A stretch of 33,854 bases of DNA. Source: Prauserella rugosa (lineage in GTDB: Bacteria; Actinomycetota; Actinomycetes; Mycobacteriales; Pseudonocardiaceae). The stretch lies in contig NZ_JOIJ01000028.1 of assembly GCF_000719975.1 (NCBI RefSeq), positions 1 through 33,854 of the forward strand, read 5' to 3'. Below are positions 7,118 through 15,457 of the stretch, piece by piece (the first letter of the stretch is position 1; every line of letters starts with the position of its first letter). The translations under genes were made by a program, and so were the position numbers. The notes under the pieces were generated by a model that did no database searches, was not told where the DNA came from, and saw only the letters and a list, made by a program, of their open reading frames with translations.

Positions 7118-7678
7118 GTGCGAAAAGGCAGGCCGATGGTGGCTGTCTGCGCGCTCCTGGCACTCACCGCCTGCGGCGCCGAACAGCAGACGGGCCCGGC
7201 ATCGGGTGGCGCAGCGCTGCCGCCCGGTACTCCCGAGGTCACCAGAGCCGCTCCCAGCGAGGACGCCGCCGACACCCCGGTGCGCCACGCCGTGCTGTTC
7301 GGTTCCGATCACCGGTTCGCCTCCGACCTGGTGGTCGAGGTCTCCGAGCCGCAGACCTTCACCCCCGGCGACTCGGCGTACCCGAACACCGACCGCGCCG
7401 CGGCGTTCACGGTCAAGGTGCGCAACGAGTCGGCGAAGCCGTACCGGCTGTCGCGGCTGTCCGTACGGGCCTTCGGCTCGGGTCAGCGGCTCGTCCAGGT
7501 CGTCGACCCCGCACAGGGCTACACGGGCATCGTCGACGCCGATCGCGACCTCATCCCCGGCGACCGGGTGGAACTGACGTTCGCGTTCGCGGTGCCTGCC
7601 GCCTCGTCGACGCTCGAACTGACGGTGCGACCCGACCCCTCCGAACCCGCACGCGCCGTCTACCGCGGCGGAGCCTGA
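7118..7678 (+). CDS. secreted lipoprotein, DUF4352-like
   Basis: 186 aa. The N terminus is a lipoprotein signal: basic start (M-R-K-G-R-P-M), hydrophobic VAVCALLALTAC, lipobox L16-T-A-C19. A Pro/Ser/Ala-rich linker follows to about residue 55. The remainder is beta-rich (FTPGDSAYPNTDRAAAFTVK, VKVRNESAKPYRLSRLSVRA, GDRVELTFAFAVP), an immunoglobulin-like layout resembling DUF4352 or telomeric-repeat-like accessory lipoproteins in actinobacteria. It is probably anchored to the outer face of the membrane; function unknown. The GTG at 7118 has AGGAGC about 8 nt upstream, whereas an ATG at 7136 would leave a shorter, uncharged signal. Confidence 0.7.
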   Translation: MRKGRPMVAVCALLALTACGAEQQTGPASGGAALPPGTPEVTRAAPSEDAADTPVRHAVLFGSDHRFASDLVVEVSEPQTFTPGDSAYPNTDRAAAFTVKVRNESAKPYRLSRLSVRAFGSGQRLVQVVDPAQGYTGIVDADRDLIPGDRVELTFAFAVPAASSTLELTVRPDPSEPARAVYRGGA

Positions 7679-7705
7679 GCCGGTCACGTCCGCGCGGCTC
7701 TCCGA

Positions 7706-7711
7706 TACGCT
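7706..7711 (+). promoter_or_regulatory. -10 element of bcp, leaderless
   Basis: TACGCT ends exactly 6 nt before the ATG at 7718 (intervening GCGGGC). There is no Shine-Dalgarno sequence, so the transcript probably begins at the start codon. Confidence 0.5.
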
Positions 7712-7717
7712 GCGGGC

Positions 7718-8197
7718 ATGACCGAGCAGACCCGACTCGAACCCGGCGACAAGGCACCCGACTTCACCCTCCCCGACAGCGAAGGACGGGAGGTCTCGCT
7801 GTCGGACTACCGCGGCAGGCCCGTGGTCGTGTACTTCTACCCGCGCGCCAGCACGCCCGGCTGCACCAAACAGGCGTGCGACTTCCGCGACAACCTCGCC
7901 CTGCTCGGCGACTCCGGCTACCAGGTGCTCGGCGTCTCGCCCGACAAGCAGGACAAGCTGGCGACGTTCGCCGAGAACGAGGGCCTGACGTTTCCGCTGC
8001 TGTCCGACCCGGACAAGCAGGTGCTGTCGGCCTACGGCGCGTTCGGTGAGAAGAAGAACTACGGAAAGATCGTCCAGGGCGTCATCCGCTCGACGTTCGT
8101 CATCGACGGGGACGGCGTGATCGTCAAGGCGATGTACAACGTCCGCGCCACCGGTCACGTCGCCCGGCTGCTCAAGGACCTCGGCCTGGAGGGCTGA
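7718..8197 (+). CDS. bcp: thioredoxin-dependent thiol peroxidase, Bcp/PrxQ type
   Basis: 159 aa, full family length. The thioredoxin fold is clear: APDFTLPDSEGREVSLSDYR, then VVYFYPRASTPGCTKQACDF. Peroxidatic Cys49 and resolving Cys54 are five residues apart, the atypical 2-Cys arrangement of Bcp. Arg near 121 (VIRSTFVIDGDG) completes the active site. The enzyme reduces hydrogen peroxide and organic hydroperoxides in the cytoplasm using thioredoxin. The next gene starts 4 nt after its stop and uses a Shine-Dalgarno sequence inside the end of bcp, so the two are co-transcribed. This pairs a peroxidase with a DinB/mycothiol-fold protein. Confidence 0.95.
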   Translation: MTEQTRLEPGDKAPDFTLPDSEGREVSLSDYRGRPVVVYFYPRASTPGCTKQACDFRDNLALLGDSGYQVLGVSPDKQDKLATFAENEGLTFPLLSDPDKQVLSAYGAFGEKKNYGKIVQGVIRSTFVIDGDGVIVKAMYNVRATGHVARLLKDLGLEG

Positions 8198-8201
8198 TCT
8201 C

Positions 8202-8795
8202 GTGGATGGCGACGTGCGCACCTGGATGGACGAGGGCACGGAGCGTCTGCTGGGCGCCCTCGGCACACTCGACGACAGCGATCTGCGCGCACCCAGCCGC
8301 CTTCCCGGTTGGAGCCGCGCGCACGTCGTCTCGCATCTGCACTTCAACGCCGAAGCGCTGCGCAGGCTCGCCGACTGGGCACGCACCGGCGTCGAGAACC
8401 CGATGTATCCGAGCGCGCAGCGACGCGACGCCGAGATCGAGGAAGGTGCCGGGCTGCCGCCGGCCGAGCTGCGCGCGCTGGTGCGTTCCTCGGCCGCGGC
8501 GCTCGCCCGCGAGCTGGACGACCTGTCCGACGACGCGTGGCGCCGCGAGGTGCGCACCCGGCAGGGGGCGGCGATCCCCGCCACGCGTCTGCCGTGGATG
8601 CGTGCCGTCGAGGTCGCCGTGCACGCCGTGGATCTCGACGCGGGCATCGAGTTCGCCGACCTGCCAGAGGGACTCGTCGAGACGTTGGCCCGCGAGACGC
8701 TCGACGCCCGCTTGAAACAGGGCCACTCCCCCGCGCTGGCGGCGTGGCTGACCGGCCGCAGTGCCACCGCACCCGAACTCGGCCCCTGGCTCTGA
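8202..8795 (+). CDS. maleylpyruvate isomerase-like, mycothiol-dependent (DinB fold)
   Basis: 197 aa. The N-terminal DinB-like four-helix bundle has LPGWSRAHVVSHLHFNAEAL, where H36/H40-type residues bind zinc in the family, and MRAVEVAVHAVDLDAG with the E-x-x-x-H pair. A short C-terminal part (LARETLDARLKQ, GHSPALAAWLTGR) resembles the end of mycothiol maleylpyruvate isomerases, but the protein is shorter than those enzymes (about 240 aa). The family moves or adds thiols with mycothiol as cofactor. The actual substrate cannot be told; true maleylpyruvate isomerases sit in gentisate clusters and none is seen here. Start GTG 8202 has GGAGGG 8 nt upstream. It is coupled to bcp. Confidence 0.8.
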   Translation: MDGDVRTWMDEGTERLLGALGTLDDSDLRAPSRLPGWSRAHVVSHLHFNAEALRRLADWARTGVENPMYPSAQRRDAEIEEGAGLPPAELRALVRSSAAALARELDDLSDDAWRREVRTRQGAAIPATRLPWMRAVEVAVHAVDLDAGIEFADLPEGLVETLARETLDARLKQGHSPALAAWLTGRSATAPELGPWL

Positions 8796-8825
8796 ACGGT
8801 CCAGGCCCCGGAGCCGTGTTCGACG

Positions 8826-8870
8826 GCGGCCGTGGCCTGCGCTCGGCCGGGCCTGCGGCCGTGGCCTGCG
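8826..8870. repeat. 16-bp direct repeat between convergent genes
   Basis: GCGGCCGTGGCCTGCG occurs at 8826-8841 and again at 8855-8870 (29-bp period) in the 76-bp gap between the isomerase-like gene and rdgB. The core GGCC-GT-GGCC is itself nearly palindromic. Its role is unclear; possibly part of a bidirectional terminator. Confidence 0.7.
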
Positions 8871-8871
8871 G

Positions 8872-9486
8872 TCAGTTGCCTTCGGCGAACTCCTGCAGAT
8901 ACGGCAGCAGCGAACGCAACGCCCTGCCCCGGTGGGAGGCCGCGTCCTTCTCGGCGGGAGACAACTCGGCCGAGGTCCGCGTCTCGCCTTCGGGCACGAA
9001 GATCGGGTCGTAGCCGAAACCGTTGGCACCACGCGGTTCGTGGATGATCGTGCCGCGCCATTCACCACGGACGACGACCTCCGCGCCGTCCGGCACCACG
9101 AAGGCGGCGGCCGACACGAACGCCGCTCCCCTGCGTTCCTCGGGCACGTCCTGCAGCTGGCCGAGCACGAGCCGCAGGTTCGCCTCGTCGTCGCCGTGCC
9201 GTCCGACCCAGCGTGCCGACAGCACGCCGGGCATCCCGTTCAGCGCGTCGATACTGAGCCCCGAGTCGTCGGCGATCGCGGGCAGTCCCGTGGCGACGGC
9301 CGCGTCGTGCGCCTTGGCGAGGGCGTTCTCCTCGAACGTCGCACCGGTCTCCGGCGCCTCGGGGAACTCGTCCACATCGGACAAACCGAGCACCTCAACG
9401 TCACCGAGGCCGCGCTTGACGACGATCCGCCTCAGTTCGTCCAGTTTGGCGGCGTTCCGGGTGGCGAGCAGGATCCGCGTGCTCAC
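8872..9486 (-). CDS. rdgB: XTP/dITP pyrophosphatase (RdgB/HAM1)
   Basis: 204 aa, full length. N terminus [18 protein letters not shown] matches the family's T-x-N-x-x-K substrate motif. [22 protein letters not shown] holds the catalytic acidic residues; [10 protein letters not shown] and [13 protein letters not shown] are the other family blocks. It hydrolyses dITP, dXTP and ITP to monophosphates, keeping deaminated purines out of DNA and RNA. The GTG start overlaps the rph stop (GTGA, 9483-9486), so the pair is translationally coupled. This is the same order as Rv1340 (rphA)-Rv1341 in M. tuberculosis. Confidence 0.97.
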   Translation of the reverse strand: MSTRILLATRNAAKLDELRRIVVKRGLGDVEVLGLSDVDEFPEAPETGATFEENALAKAHDAAVATGLPAIADDSGLSIDALNGMPGVLSARWVGRHGDDEANLRLVLGQLQDVPEERRGAAFVSAAAFVVPDGAEVVVRGEWRGTIIHEPRGANGFGYDPIFVPEGETRTSAELSPAEKDAASHRGRALRSLLPYLQEFAEGN

Positions 9487-10262
9487 TTGCCACCCTTCGC
9501 CTTCTTGTCGACCGGCGCAGGCTCGGGCAGCGTTCCGGGGTACGGCTCGGCGAGCGCCTCGGACTGCTTGCGCGCCAACTCGGCGCAGCCGGTCTGCGCC
9601 AGATCCAGCATCTTGTCCAAAGTGGAACGCGTGAAGGTGGCGCCCTCACCGGTTCCCTGCACCTCGATGAGCGTGCCCGTGTCGGTCGCCACCACGTTCA
9701 TGTCGACCTCGGCCCGCGAGTCCTCCTCGTAGGGCAGGTCGAGCCGCACGCGGCCGTCGACGACCCCGACGCTGATCGCCGACACGGTCGCCGACAGCGG
9801 CTTGGGGTCGGCCAGCTTGCCCGCGGCACCGAGCCACGTGATCGCGTCGGCTAGCGCCACGTAGCCGCCGGTGATCGCCGCGGTGCGGGTGCCGCCGTCG
9901 GCCTGGATGACATCGCAGTCGAGCTGAATGGTGTTCTCGCCCAGCGCCGCCAGATCGATGCACGAACGCAGCGAGCGGCCGATGAGCCTGCTGATCTCGT
10001 GCGTACGGCCGCCGATTTTGCCCTTCACGGACTCGCGGCTGCCGCGCTCGTGCGTCGCGGAGGGCAACATGGCGTACTCGGCGGTGACCCAGCCGAGTCC
10101 CGAGCCCGCCCGCCACCGGGGCACGCCCTCGGTCACGCTCGCCGCGCACAGCACCTTGGTGTCGCCGAACTCGATGAGTACCGATCCCGCTGGCCACTGC
10201 TGGAAGCCGCGGGTGATCCGCACGTCGCGAAGCTGGTCGTCGTTCCTGCCGTCTTTTCGCAC
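9483..10262 (-). CDS. rph: ribonuclease PH
   Basis: 259 aa. It begins [20 protein letters not shown], the classic RNase PH start, and continues with [35 protein letters not shown] and [17 protein letters not shown]. It trims tRNA 3' ends by phosphorolysis in the cytoplasm. GTG 10262 was chosen. An adjacent GTG at 10265 lies 8 nt after TAGGGT and could start a leaderless mRNA. The C terminus is a Lys/Pro-rich tail ([10 protein letters not shown]). It overlaps rdgB and follows the Rv1339-like gene by about 50 bp. Confidence 0.96.
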   Translation of the reverse strand: MRKDGRNDDQLRDVRITRGFQQWPAGSVLIEFGDTKVLCAASVTEGVPRWRAGSGLGWVTAEYAMLPSATHERGSRESVKGKIGGRTHEISRLIGRSLRSCIDLAALGENTIQLDCDVIQADGGTRTAAITGGYVALADAITWLGAAGKLADPKPLSATVSAISVGVVDGRVRLDLPYEEDSRAEVDMNVVATDTGTLIEVQGTGEGATFTRSTLDKMLDLAQTGCAELARKQSEALAEPYPGTLPEPAPVDKKAKGGK

Positions 10263-10313
10263 CACGGCAACCGACCCTACAACGCGGGACCGCCCACGGT
10301 CCGACACGGCGGC

Positions 10314-11096
10314 CTACACGTCGTAGACGCGACCCTGCACGGCGAGCTCGGCCGCGTCGCCGAACGCGGCACGGGCCTCGGCCAGCACAGCGGCCGCATC
10401 GGTCCACGGTGCGACGTGCGTGAGCACCAGCCTGTGGGCCGCCGCTCGCCGGGCCAACTCGCCCGCTTGGGTGCCCGACAGGTGCACGCCCGCGGGCCGC
10501 TCGGGGCCGTCGGTCCACGACGCCTCGGCCAGCAGCAGATCCACCCCGGCGGACAGCTCGTCGAGCGCGGCGCAGGGGCCGGTGTCACCGGTGTAGGCGA
10601 GGGTCCGACCGCCGCAGGACACGCGCAGGCCGAACGCCTCGGTCGGATGGTCCATCGGGAACGCCGACACCTCGAACGGGCCGATGGTGCGGCTCCCGGT
10701 GAGCAACGGGTGGAACTCGTAGACGTCGCTCAGGTCGGTGACGTCACGTTCGGCGTCGTCGGCGGCGAAGGCGTTCGCCAGGCGGGTGGGAGCCTCGGCC
10801 GGCGCGTGCACCGGGAGCCTGTGCCGCCGCGGATCGAAGGGCGGGTCGGGGTGGTACCGGCGCAGCACCGTCAGCGCGCTCATGTCCGCACAGTGATCCG
10901 GATGCAGGTGCGAGAGCACGAGCGCGTCGACGTCGAACGGGTCGCGCAGCGCCTGCAGCTGGGCCAGCGTGCCGTTGCCCAGGTCCACCCCGAGGACGAA
11001 CCCCTCGGACTCCACGAGGTAGCCGGACGCGGCGGTGTTCGGCCCGGGAATGCTTCCCGAGCAGCCGAGGATCGTGAGTCGCACGGTCGTCACCAT
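10314..11096 (-). CDS. MBL-fold phosphodiesterase, Rv1339 type
   Basis: 260 aa metallo-beta-lactamase fold. The metal motif SHLHPDH (H63, H65, D67, H68) is followed by later ligands in AFPMDHPTEAFG, YTGDTGPC and LTHVAPW. Position between murI and rph and overall sequence match M. tuberculosis Rv1339, which has been reported as an atypical cAMP phosphodiesterase. The same activity is likely here but inferred. Related RNase Z/phosphodiesterase folds act on cyclic nucleotides or RNA. The ATG at 11096 was chosen; a GTG follows directly and another (11081) precedes RLTILGCSG. No clear Shine-Dalgarno sequence; GATCGT lies 7 nt upstream. Confidence 0.9.
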   Translation of the reverse strand: MVTTVRLTILGCSGSIPGPNTAASGYLVESEGFVLGVDLGNGTLAQLQALRDPFDVDALVLSHLHPDHCADMSALTVLRRYHPDPPFDPRRHRLPVHAPAEAPTRLANAFAADDAERDVTDLSDVYEFHPLLTGSRTIGPFEVSAFPMDHPTEAFGLRVSCGGRTLAYTGDTGPCAALDELSAGVDLLLAEASWTDGPERPAGVHLSGTQAGELARRAAAHRLVLTHVAPWTDAAAVLAEARAAFGDAAELAVQGRVYDV

Positions 11097-11123
11097 GCCA
11101 CGCACGATCGCCGCGCGCCTGTA

Positions 11124-11163
11124 CTACGTGGCGGTGAGCACGCCCTACGTGGCGGCGAGCACG
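11124..11163. repeat. 21-bp duplication across the murI stop codon
   Basis: CTACGTGGCGGYGAGCACG occurs at 11124-11142 and 11145-11163, a 21-bp period. The second copy is the end of murI including its TAG (11145-11147, minus strand). Read on the minus strand, the sequence beyond the stop repeats the last codons in frame (V-L-A-A-T-stop, then G-V-L-T-A-T-stop). It looks like a tail duplication. Confidence 0.8.
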
Positions 11164-11927
11164 GGGCCGAAGCCCATGAACCGTTCCGCGAGACGGGCGA
11201 ACCGCTCCTGGTCGCCGGTCGCGGTGAACGTGTGCTGCGGCGGCTGTCCCGGCTCGGCGAGCAGGTCGCGTTCGGTGAGGACCCGCACGACGTCCTTGGC
11301 CGTCTCCTCCGCACTGGACACCAGCGTCACGTCGGGTCCCATGGCCAGCTGCAACACGCCGGTGAGCAGCGGGTAGTGGGTGCATCCGAGGATCAGCGTG
11401 TCGACGCCTGCGCGCGCGAGCGGCTCGAGGTAGCCCTGCGCCAGCCCCAGCACCTGCCTGCCCGAGGTGATGCCGCGCTCGACGAAGTCGACGAACCGCG
11501 GACAGGCCACGCTGGTGAGCTGCACGTCGGTGGCGGCGGCGAACGCGTCCTCGTAGGCGTGCGAACGGACCGTGCCCTCGGTGCCGATCATGCCGACCCG
11601 GCCGTTGCGGGTCGTGGCGACGGCACGCCGCACGGCGGGCAGCACGACCTCGACGACCGGGATGTCGTAGCGCTCCCGCGCGTCCCGCAGGCAGGCTGCC
11701 GACGCCGTGTTGCACGCGATGACGAGTGCCTTGACCCCGTCGGCCACGAGGCCGTCGAGGGCGCGCAGCGCGTACTCGCGGGCCGTGGCGATCGGCAGTG
11801 GTCCGTACGGGGCGTTGGCGGTGTCACCGACGTAGCGCAGGCTCTCGGCCGGCAGCTGGTCGGCGATCGCGCGGGCGACGGTCAGCCCGCCGACCCCGGA
11901 GTCGAAGATTCCGATCGGAGCGCTCAC
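11145..11927 (-). CDS. murI: glutamate racemase
   Basis: 260 aa. Starts with the family signature [17 protein letters not shown], then [11 protein letters not shown]. The two catalytic cysteines are Cys72 (VIACNTASA) and Cys182 (LGCTHYPLL). It makes D-glutamate for peptidoglycan in the cytoplasm. The GTG start at 11927 has no strong Shine-Dalgarno sequence, but a -10-like TAGGCT lies exactly 6 nt upstream. Position between the rhomboid and MBL genes is the same as in Mycobacterium (Rv1337-Rv1338-Rv1339). The 3' end is duplicated just past the stop. Confidence 0.97.
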   Translation of the reverse strand: MSAPIGIFDSGVGGLTVARAIADQLPAESLRYVGDTANAPYGPLPIATAREYALRALDGLVADGVKALVIACNTASAACLRDARERYDIPVVEVVLPAVRRAVATTRNGRVGMIGTEGTVRSHAYEDAFAAATDVQLTSVACPRFVDFVERGITSGRQVLGLAQGYLEPLARAGVDTLILGCTHYPLLTGVLQLAMGPDVTLVSSAEETAKDVVRVLTERDLLAEPGQPPQHTFTATGDQERFARLAERFMGFGPVLAAT

Positions 11928-11933
11928 GCCTGC

Positions 11934-11939
11934 AGCCTA
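11934..11939 (-). promoter_or_regulatory. -10 element of murI, leaderless
   Basis: On the minus strand TAGGCT is followed by GCAGGC and then the GTG start. The 6-nt spacing predicts that the mRNA begins at the start codon. A further minus-strand promoter in the cluster means that murI need not depend on the rhomboid gene's transcript. Confidence 0.5.
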
Positions 11940-11995
11940 CGTCGCCGCGACGCGCGGGTTTCCGACCACGTGCGCCGGGTTCGCGGCCGGGATCC

Positions 11996-12640
11996 TCAGA
12001 CGGGCGAGGGGTCCTTGCGGTCGGACTTGGCCGTGAGCCATGCGGCCAGCACACCGCCGAGCGCGCCGAACAGGTGGCCCTGCCACGAGATTCCGGCCTG
12101 TCCCGGAAGCACGCCCCACAACATGCCGCCCCACACGGCCAGCAATACCGCGGCCACCGCCAACTGGGCGAAACTGCGGTTGAACAGGCCGCGCACCAAC
12201 AGGAACGCCAGCCAGCCGAACGCGAGCCCGGACGCGCCGACGGTGTGCGCGTCCGACGGTCCGGTCAGCCACACACCGATGCCGCCGACGAGCCAGATCG
12301 TCACGGTCACCGCGATCCACGGCCCGATGCCGCGCGCCATGGCGAGGAACGCGAACACCAGCACGGGAACCGTGTTGGCCAGCAGGTGCGGCCACCCGGC
12401 GTGCAGCAGCGGCGCCCACGCGATGCCGTCGAGACCCGACAGCGAACGCGCCACGATGCCGCCGTTGTCGAGGTTCATCGGGAGGATCACGTCGATCAGT
12501 TCGACGAGGTACAGCAGTGCGGTGAACGACAGCGCCACGATCGCCGCGGCCGTCGGATTCGGCGGCAGGACGCGTTTGCTGGCGGGGCGGCCGGGCTTCG
12601 ACGGCCCCGCACCGGGCGTGGGAACGGGCTGCATGCTCAC
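11996..12640 (-). CDS. rhomboid-family intramembrane serine protease
   Basis: 214 aa with six hydrophobic segments. The catalytic Ser137 sits in GASGLAFGW (GxSG motif) and the catalytic His189 in WQGHLFGALGG. The HAGWPHLLANT block in the first loop matches the H-x-x-x-H-L-x-x-N motif of rhomboids. Rhomboids cut substrates inside the membrane; the substrate here is unknown. The first ~25 residues are a Pro/Lys/Arg-rich cytoplasmic tail. The GTG at 12640 has a -10-like TAATCT 6 nt upstream; an ATG two codons later is an alternative. It is the orthologue by position of Rv1337. Confidence 0.93.
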   Translation of the reverse strand: MSMQPVPTPGAGPSKPGRPASKRVLPPNPTAAAIVALSFTALLYLVELIDVILPMNLDNGGIVARSLSGLDGIAWAPLLHAGWPHLLANTVPVLVFAFLAMARGIGPWIAVTVTIWLVGGIGVWLTGPSDAHTVGASGLAFGWLAFLLVRGLFNRSFAQLAVAAVLLAVWGGMLWGVLPGQAGISWQGHLFGALGGVLAAWLTAKSDRKDPSPV

Positions 12641-12646
12641 GGGTCC

Positions 12647-12652
12647 AGATTA
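12647..12652 (-). promoter_or_regulatory. -10 element of the rhomboid gene, leaderless
   Basis: TAATCT on the minus strand, then GGACCC and the GTG at 12640 (6 nt). It lies at one end of a 190-bp divergent region whose middle holds a 21-bp tandem repeat. Confidence 0.5.
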
Positions 12653-12701
12653 CGGCGGCGCGGCCCCGCCGACCTCAGTGATGACCCTGAAATCCCCGCC
12701 A

Positions 12702-12795
12702 CCGTGTTGCGCCCTCCGGGGCCCGTGTTGCGCATTCCGGGGCCCGTGTTGCGCCTTCCGGGGCCCGTGCTGCGCATTCCGGGGCCCGTGTTGCG
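12702..12795. repeat. 21-bp tandem repeat, 4.5 copies, in a divergent promoter region
   Basis: Units 12702-12722, 12723-12743, 12744-12764 and 12765-12785 follow CCGTGTTGCGCNTTCCGGGG(C); a fifth, partial copy (CCGTGTTGCG) starts at 12786. Units differ at only two or three positions. There are no spacers, so it is not CRISPR. The array lies between the rhomboid gene and the uridine-kinase-like gene; its last copy ends about 23 bp before the latter's -10. It could be an iterated protein-binding site or a slippage product. Confidence 0.92.
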
Positions 12796-12817
12796 TGGTG
12801 TCGTTGCAGTGGGTCCG

Positions 12818-12823
12818 TAGGAT
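12818..12823 (+). promoter_or_regulatory. -10 element of the uridine-kinase-like gene, leaderless
   Basis: TAGGAT lies 7 nt before the GTG at 12831. No Shine-Dalgarno sequence is present. The -35 position falls in or next to the last partial 21-bp repeat. Confidence 0.45.
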
Positions 12824-12830
12824 CGCCGCC

Positions 12831-13457
12831 GTGCGTTTCCGGCCCATCTCGTTCGACCGGCTCGTGACCGAAATCGTCGAACGGATCGCAGCCTCGCCCA
12901 CCGACCGGCGCCTCGCGGTAGCGGTCGACGGTGCAGCGGGTGCCGCCGATCCGGCCGGACTGGCCGACGCGCTCGTCGACCCGCTGCGCGTGGCGGGGCG
13001 GGAGGCACTGCGGGTCTCGGCGTGGGACTTCCTGCGGCCCGCGTCGTTGCGCTTCGAACGCGGCCGCCACGACCCCGACACCCGCTACGACGACTGGCTC
13101 GACGTCGGAGCCCTGCGCCGCGAAGTGCTCGACCCGATACGTCCCGGCGGAACCGGCGAGGTGCTGCCCGCGCTCTGGGACGCCGAGGCCGACCGCGCCT
13201 ACCGGCGTGCGCGCGTGCCGGTGCCCGAAGGCGGTGTCGTGCTCGTCGACGGCGAACTGCTGCTCGGCACGGGCCTGCCGTTCGACCTGACCGTGCATCT
13301 GTGGCTGACGCAGGCCGCCCTGCGGCGCACGCTGCCCGCGGACCAGCACTGGGCACTGCCCGCGTACGAGCGCTACGACCGCGAGGTCTCCCCCGCCGAC
13401 ACCGCGGACGTCGTCGTCCGCATGGACCACCCGCGCAACCCGGCCGTCAGGGACTGA
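12831..13457 (+). CDS. uridine kinase-like protein with a degenerate P-loop
   Basis: 208 aa. Overall layout is that of actinobacterial uridine-kinase-like proteins: FDRLVTEIVERI, a first strand and loop, VSAWDFLRPASLRFERGRHD, then YDDWLDVGALRREVLDP, GGVVLVDGELLL and FDLTVHLWL. The first-loop segment, residues 32-48, reads VDGAAGAADPAGLADAL. The Walker A lysine and Ser/Thr expected there (G-x-G-K-T/S) are absent. The R-Y-D-x-E-V segment near the C terminus is kept. Either the protein is a non-catalytic relative, or it binds nucleotide differently. The gene is an insertion, relative to Mycobacterium, between the rhomboid gene and cysM. It converges on cysM with a shared hairpin. Confidence 0.75.
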   Translation: MRFRPISFDRLVTEIVERIAASPTDRRLAVAVDGAAGAADPAGLADALVDPLRVAGREALRVSAWDFLRPASLRFERGRHDPDTRYDDWLDVGALRREVLDPIRPGGTGEVLPALWDAEADRAYRRARVPVPEGGVVLVDGELLLGTGLPFDLTVHLWLTQAALRRTLPADQHWALPAYERYDREVSPADTADVVVRMDHPRNPAVRD

Positions 13458-13471
13458 CCGGCCGGGACCGA

Positions 13472-13517
13472 ACACGACTGTGGCCCCACCGGATGTCCGA
13501 TGGAGCCACAGTCGTGT
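13472..13517. terminator. bidirectional hairpin between convergent genes
   Basis: ACACGACTGTGGC (13472-13484) pairs perfectly with GCCACAGTCGTGT (13505-13517) around a 20-nt loop that can extend the stem by CCA/TGG after one mismatch. It is centred between the stop of the uridine-kinase-like gene (13457) and the stop of cysM (13530), so it serves both strands. No clear T-run follows, as is common for actinobacterial terminators. Confidence 0.75.
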
Positions 13518-13529
13518 CGTGGGGCGGTA

Positions 13530-14837
<1,308 letters not shown>

Positions 14838-14853
14838 CTACGCCGGGGAGTAA

Positions 14854-15378
14854 CTACGCGTCGGGGATGTCGTCGTTGCCGGTGTTGGCGAACATGTACG
14901 ACTCGACGGGCGCAGTGTCCGGTGCGACGTCCGGGTTGAGCCGGACGGCCGCGCTCTCGGCCGTGGGCTCACCGACGATCTCGACCGGCTCCTCCGTGAC
15001 CTCGCCGTCGACGATCCGGTACGACCGGAACTCGGCGACGTCGTCGGCCCGGGTGGACACCAGCACGTAGTGCGCGAAGGGCTCCTGGGCGAACTTGATG
15101 TCCGTGCGCGACGGATACGCCTCGGTGGCCGTGTGCGAGTGGTAGATCACGACGGGTGTCTCGTCGTTGGCGGCCATCTCGCGGTACAGCTTCAGCAGGT
15201 CGCCGGAGCCGAATTCGTAGAACGTCGGCGAACGCGCCGCGTTGACCATGGGGATGTAGCGCTCAGGCGTGTCACTGCCATCGTCCGGTCCCGCGATGAC
15301 GCCGCAGGCCTCGTCGGGGTGGTCCCGACGGGCGTGGGCGACGATCGCGTCGACGTGGTCACGGCGGATCCGAAGCAC
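14854..15378 (-). CDS. mec: CysO-cysteine peptidase, JAMM/MPN+ family
   Basis: 174 aa. The zinc motif is complete: Glu23 (PDEACGV), then H80-S-H82-x7-S90-x2-D93 (YHSHTATEAYPSRTD). After CysM makes CysO-cysteine, Mec releases cysteine from the CysO C terminus. The middle part is very like the mycobacterial enzyme (Rv1334). Residues from about 130 on are an acidic, Pro/Ala/Val-rich tail (AESAAVRLNPDVAPDTAPVE) that is longer than usual. The start GTG at 15378 lies 7 nt after TAAGAT; a GTG at 15384 would add two residues. No Shine-Dalgarno sequence for either. Because CysO carries Met-Arg after GG, Mec may also perform the first, maturing cut. Confidence 0.94.
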   Translation of the reverse strand: MLRIRRDHVDAIVAHARRDHPDEACGVIAGPDDGSDTPERYIPMVNAARSPTFYEFGSGDLLKLYREMAANDETPVVIYHSHTATEAYPSRTDIKFAQEPFAHYVLVSTRADDVAEFRSYRIVDGEVTEEPVEIVGEPTAESAAVRLNPDVAPDTAPVESYMFANTGNDDIPDA

Positions 15379-15385
15379 GATCACT

Positions 15386-15391
15386 ATCTTA
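15386..15391 (-). promoter_or_regulatory. -10 element of mec, leaderless
   Basis: TAAGAT on the minus strand ends 7 nt before the GTG at 15378. A weak -35 (GTGAAC) lies 17 bp further upstream and overlaps one arm of the inverted repeat at 15412-15434. Confidence 0.45.
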
Positions 15392-15411
15392 CTGGCTGAA
15401 TAAAGCGCGTT

Positions 15412-15434
15412 CACAGTGTGAGACGGGCACTGTG
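15412..15434. promoter_or_regulatory. inverted repeat upstream of mec
   Basis: CACAGTG-N9-CACTGTG, perfect 7-bp arms. It is centred about 45 bp upstream of the inferred mec transcription start, a usual activator position, and about 34 bp downstream of the P1-peptidase stop. It may be an operator for mec-cysO-cysM or a weak terminator of the peptidase gene. Confidence 0.45.
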
Positions 15435-15457
15435 TCGCATGCCTCCCACCTGGCGGA

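Noticed and set aside
8202..8795. gentisate or maleylpyruvate catabolic operon
   Set aside because: Only the isomerase-like protein is present. No dioxygenase or fumarylpyruvate hydrolase gene lies in the window, and its partner is bcp.
6956..9061. long minus-strand open frame opposite the lipoprotein, bcp and isomerase-like genes
   Set aside because: High-GC shadow frame; the plus-strand genes have clear motifs and this one has none.
12702..12795. CRISPR array
   Set aside because: The repeats are directly adjacent with no spacers, and no cas gene is near.
9999..12830. very long plus-strand open frame running through the rph, MBL, murI and rhomboid region
   Set aside because: It is antisense to four well-recognised genes, and its translation is Gly/Arg/His-rich without any domain. 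Only its last 208 codons (from 12831) are a real gene.
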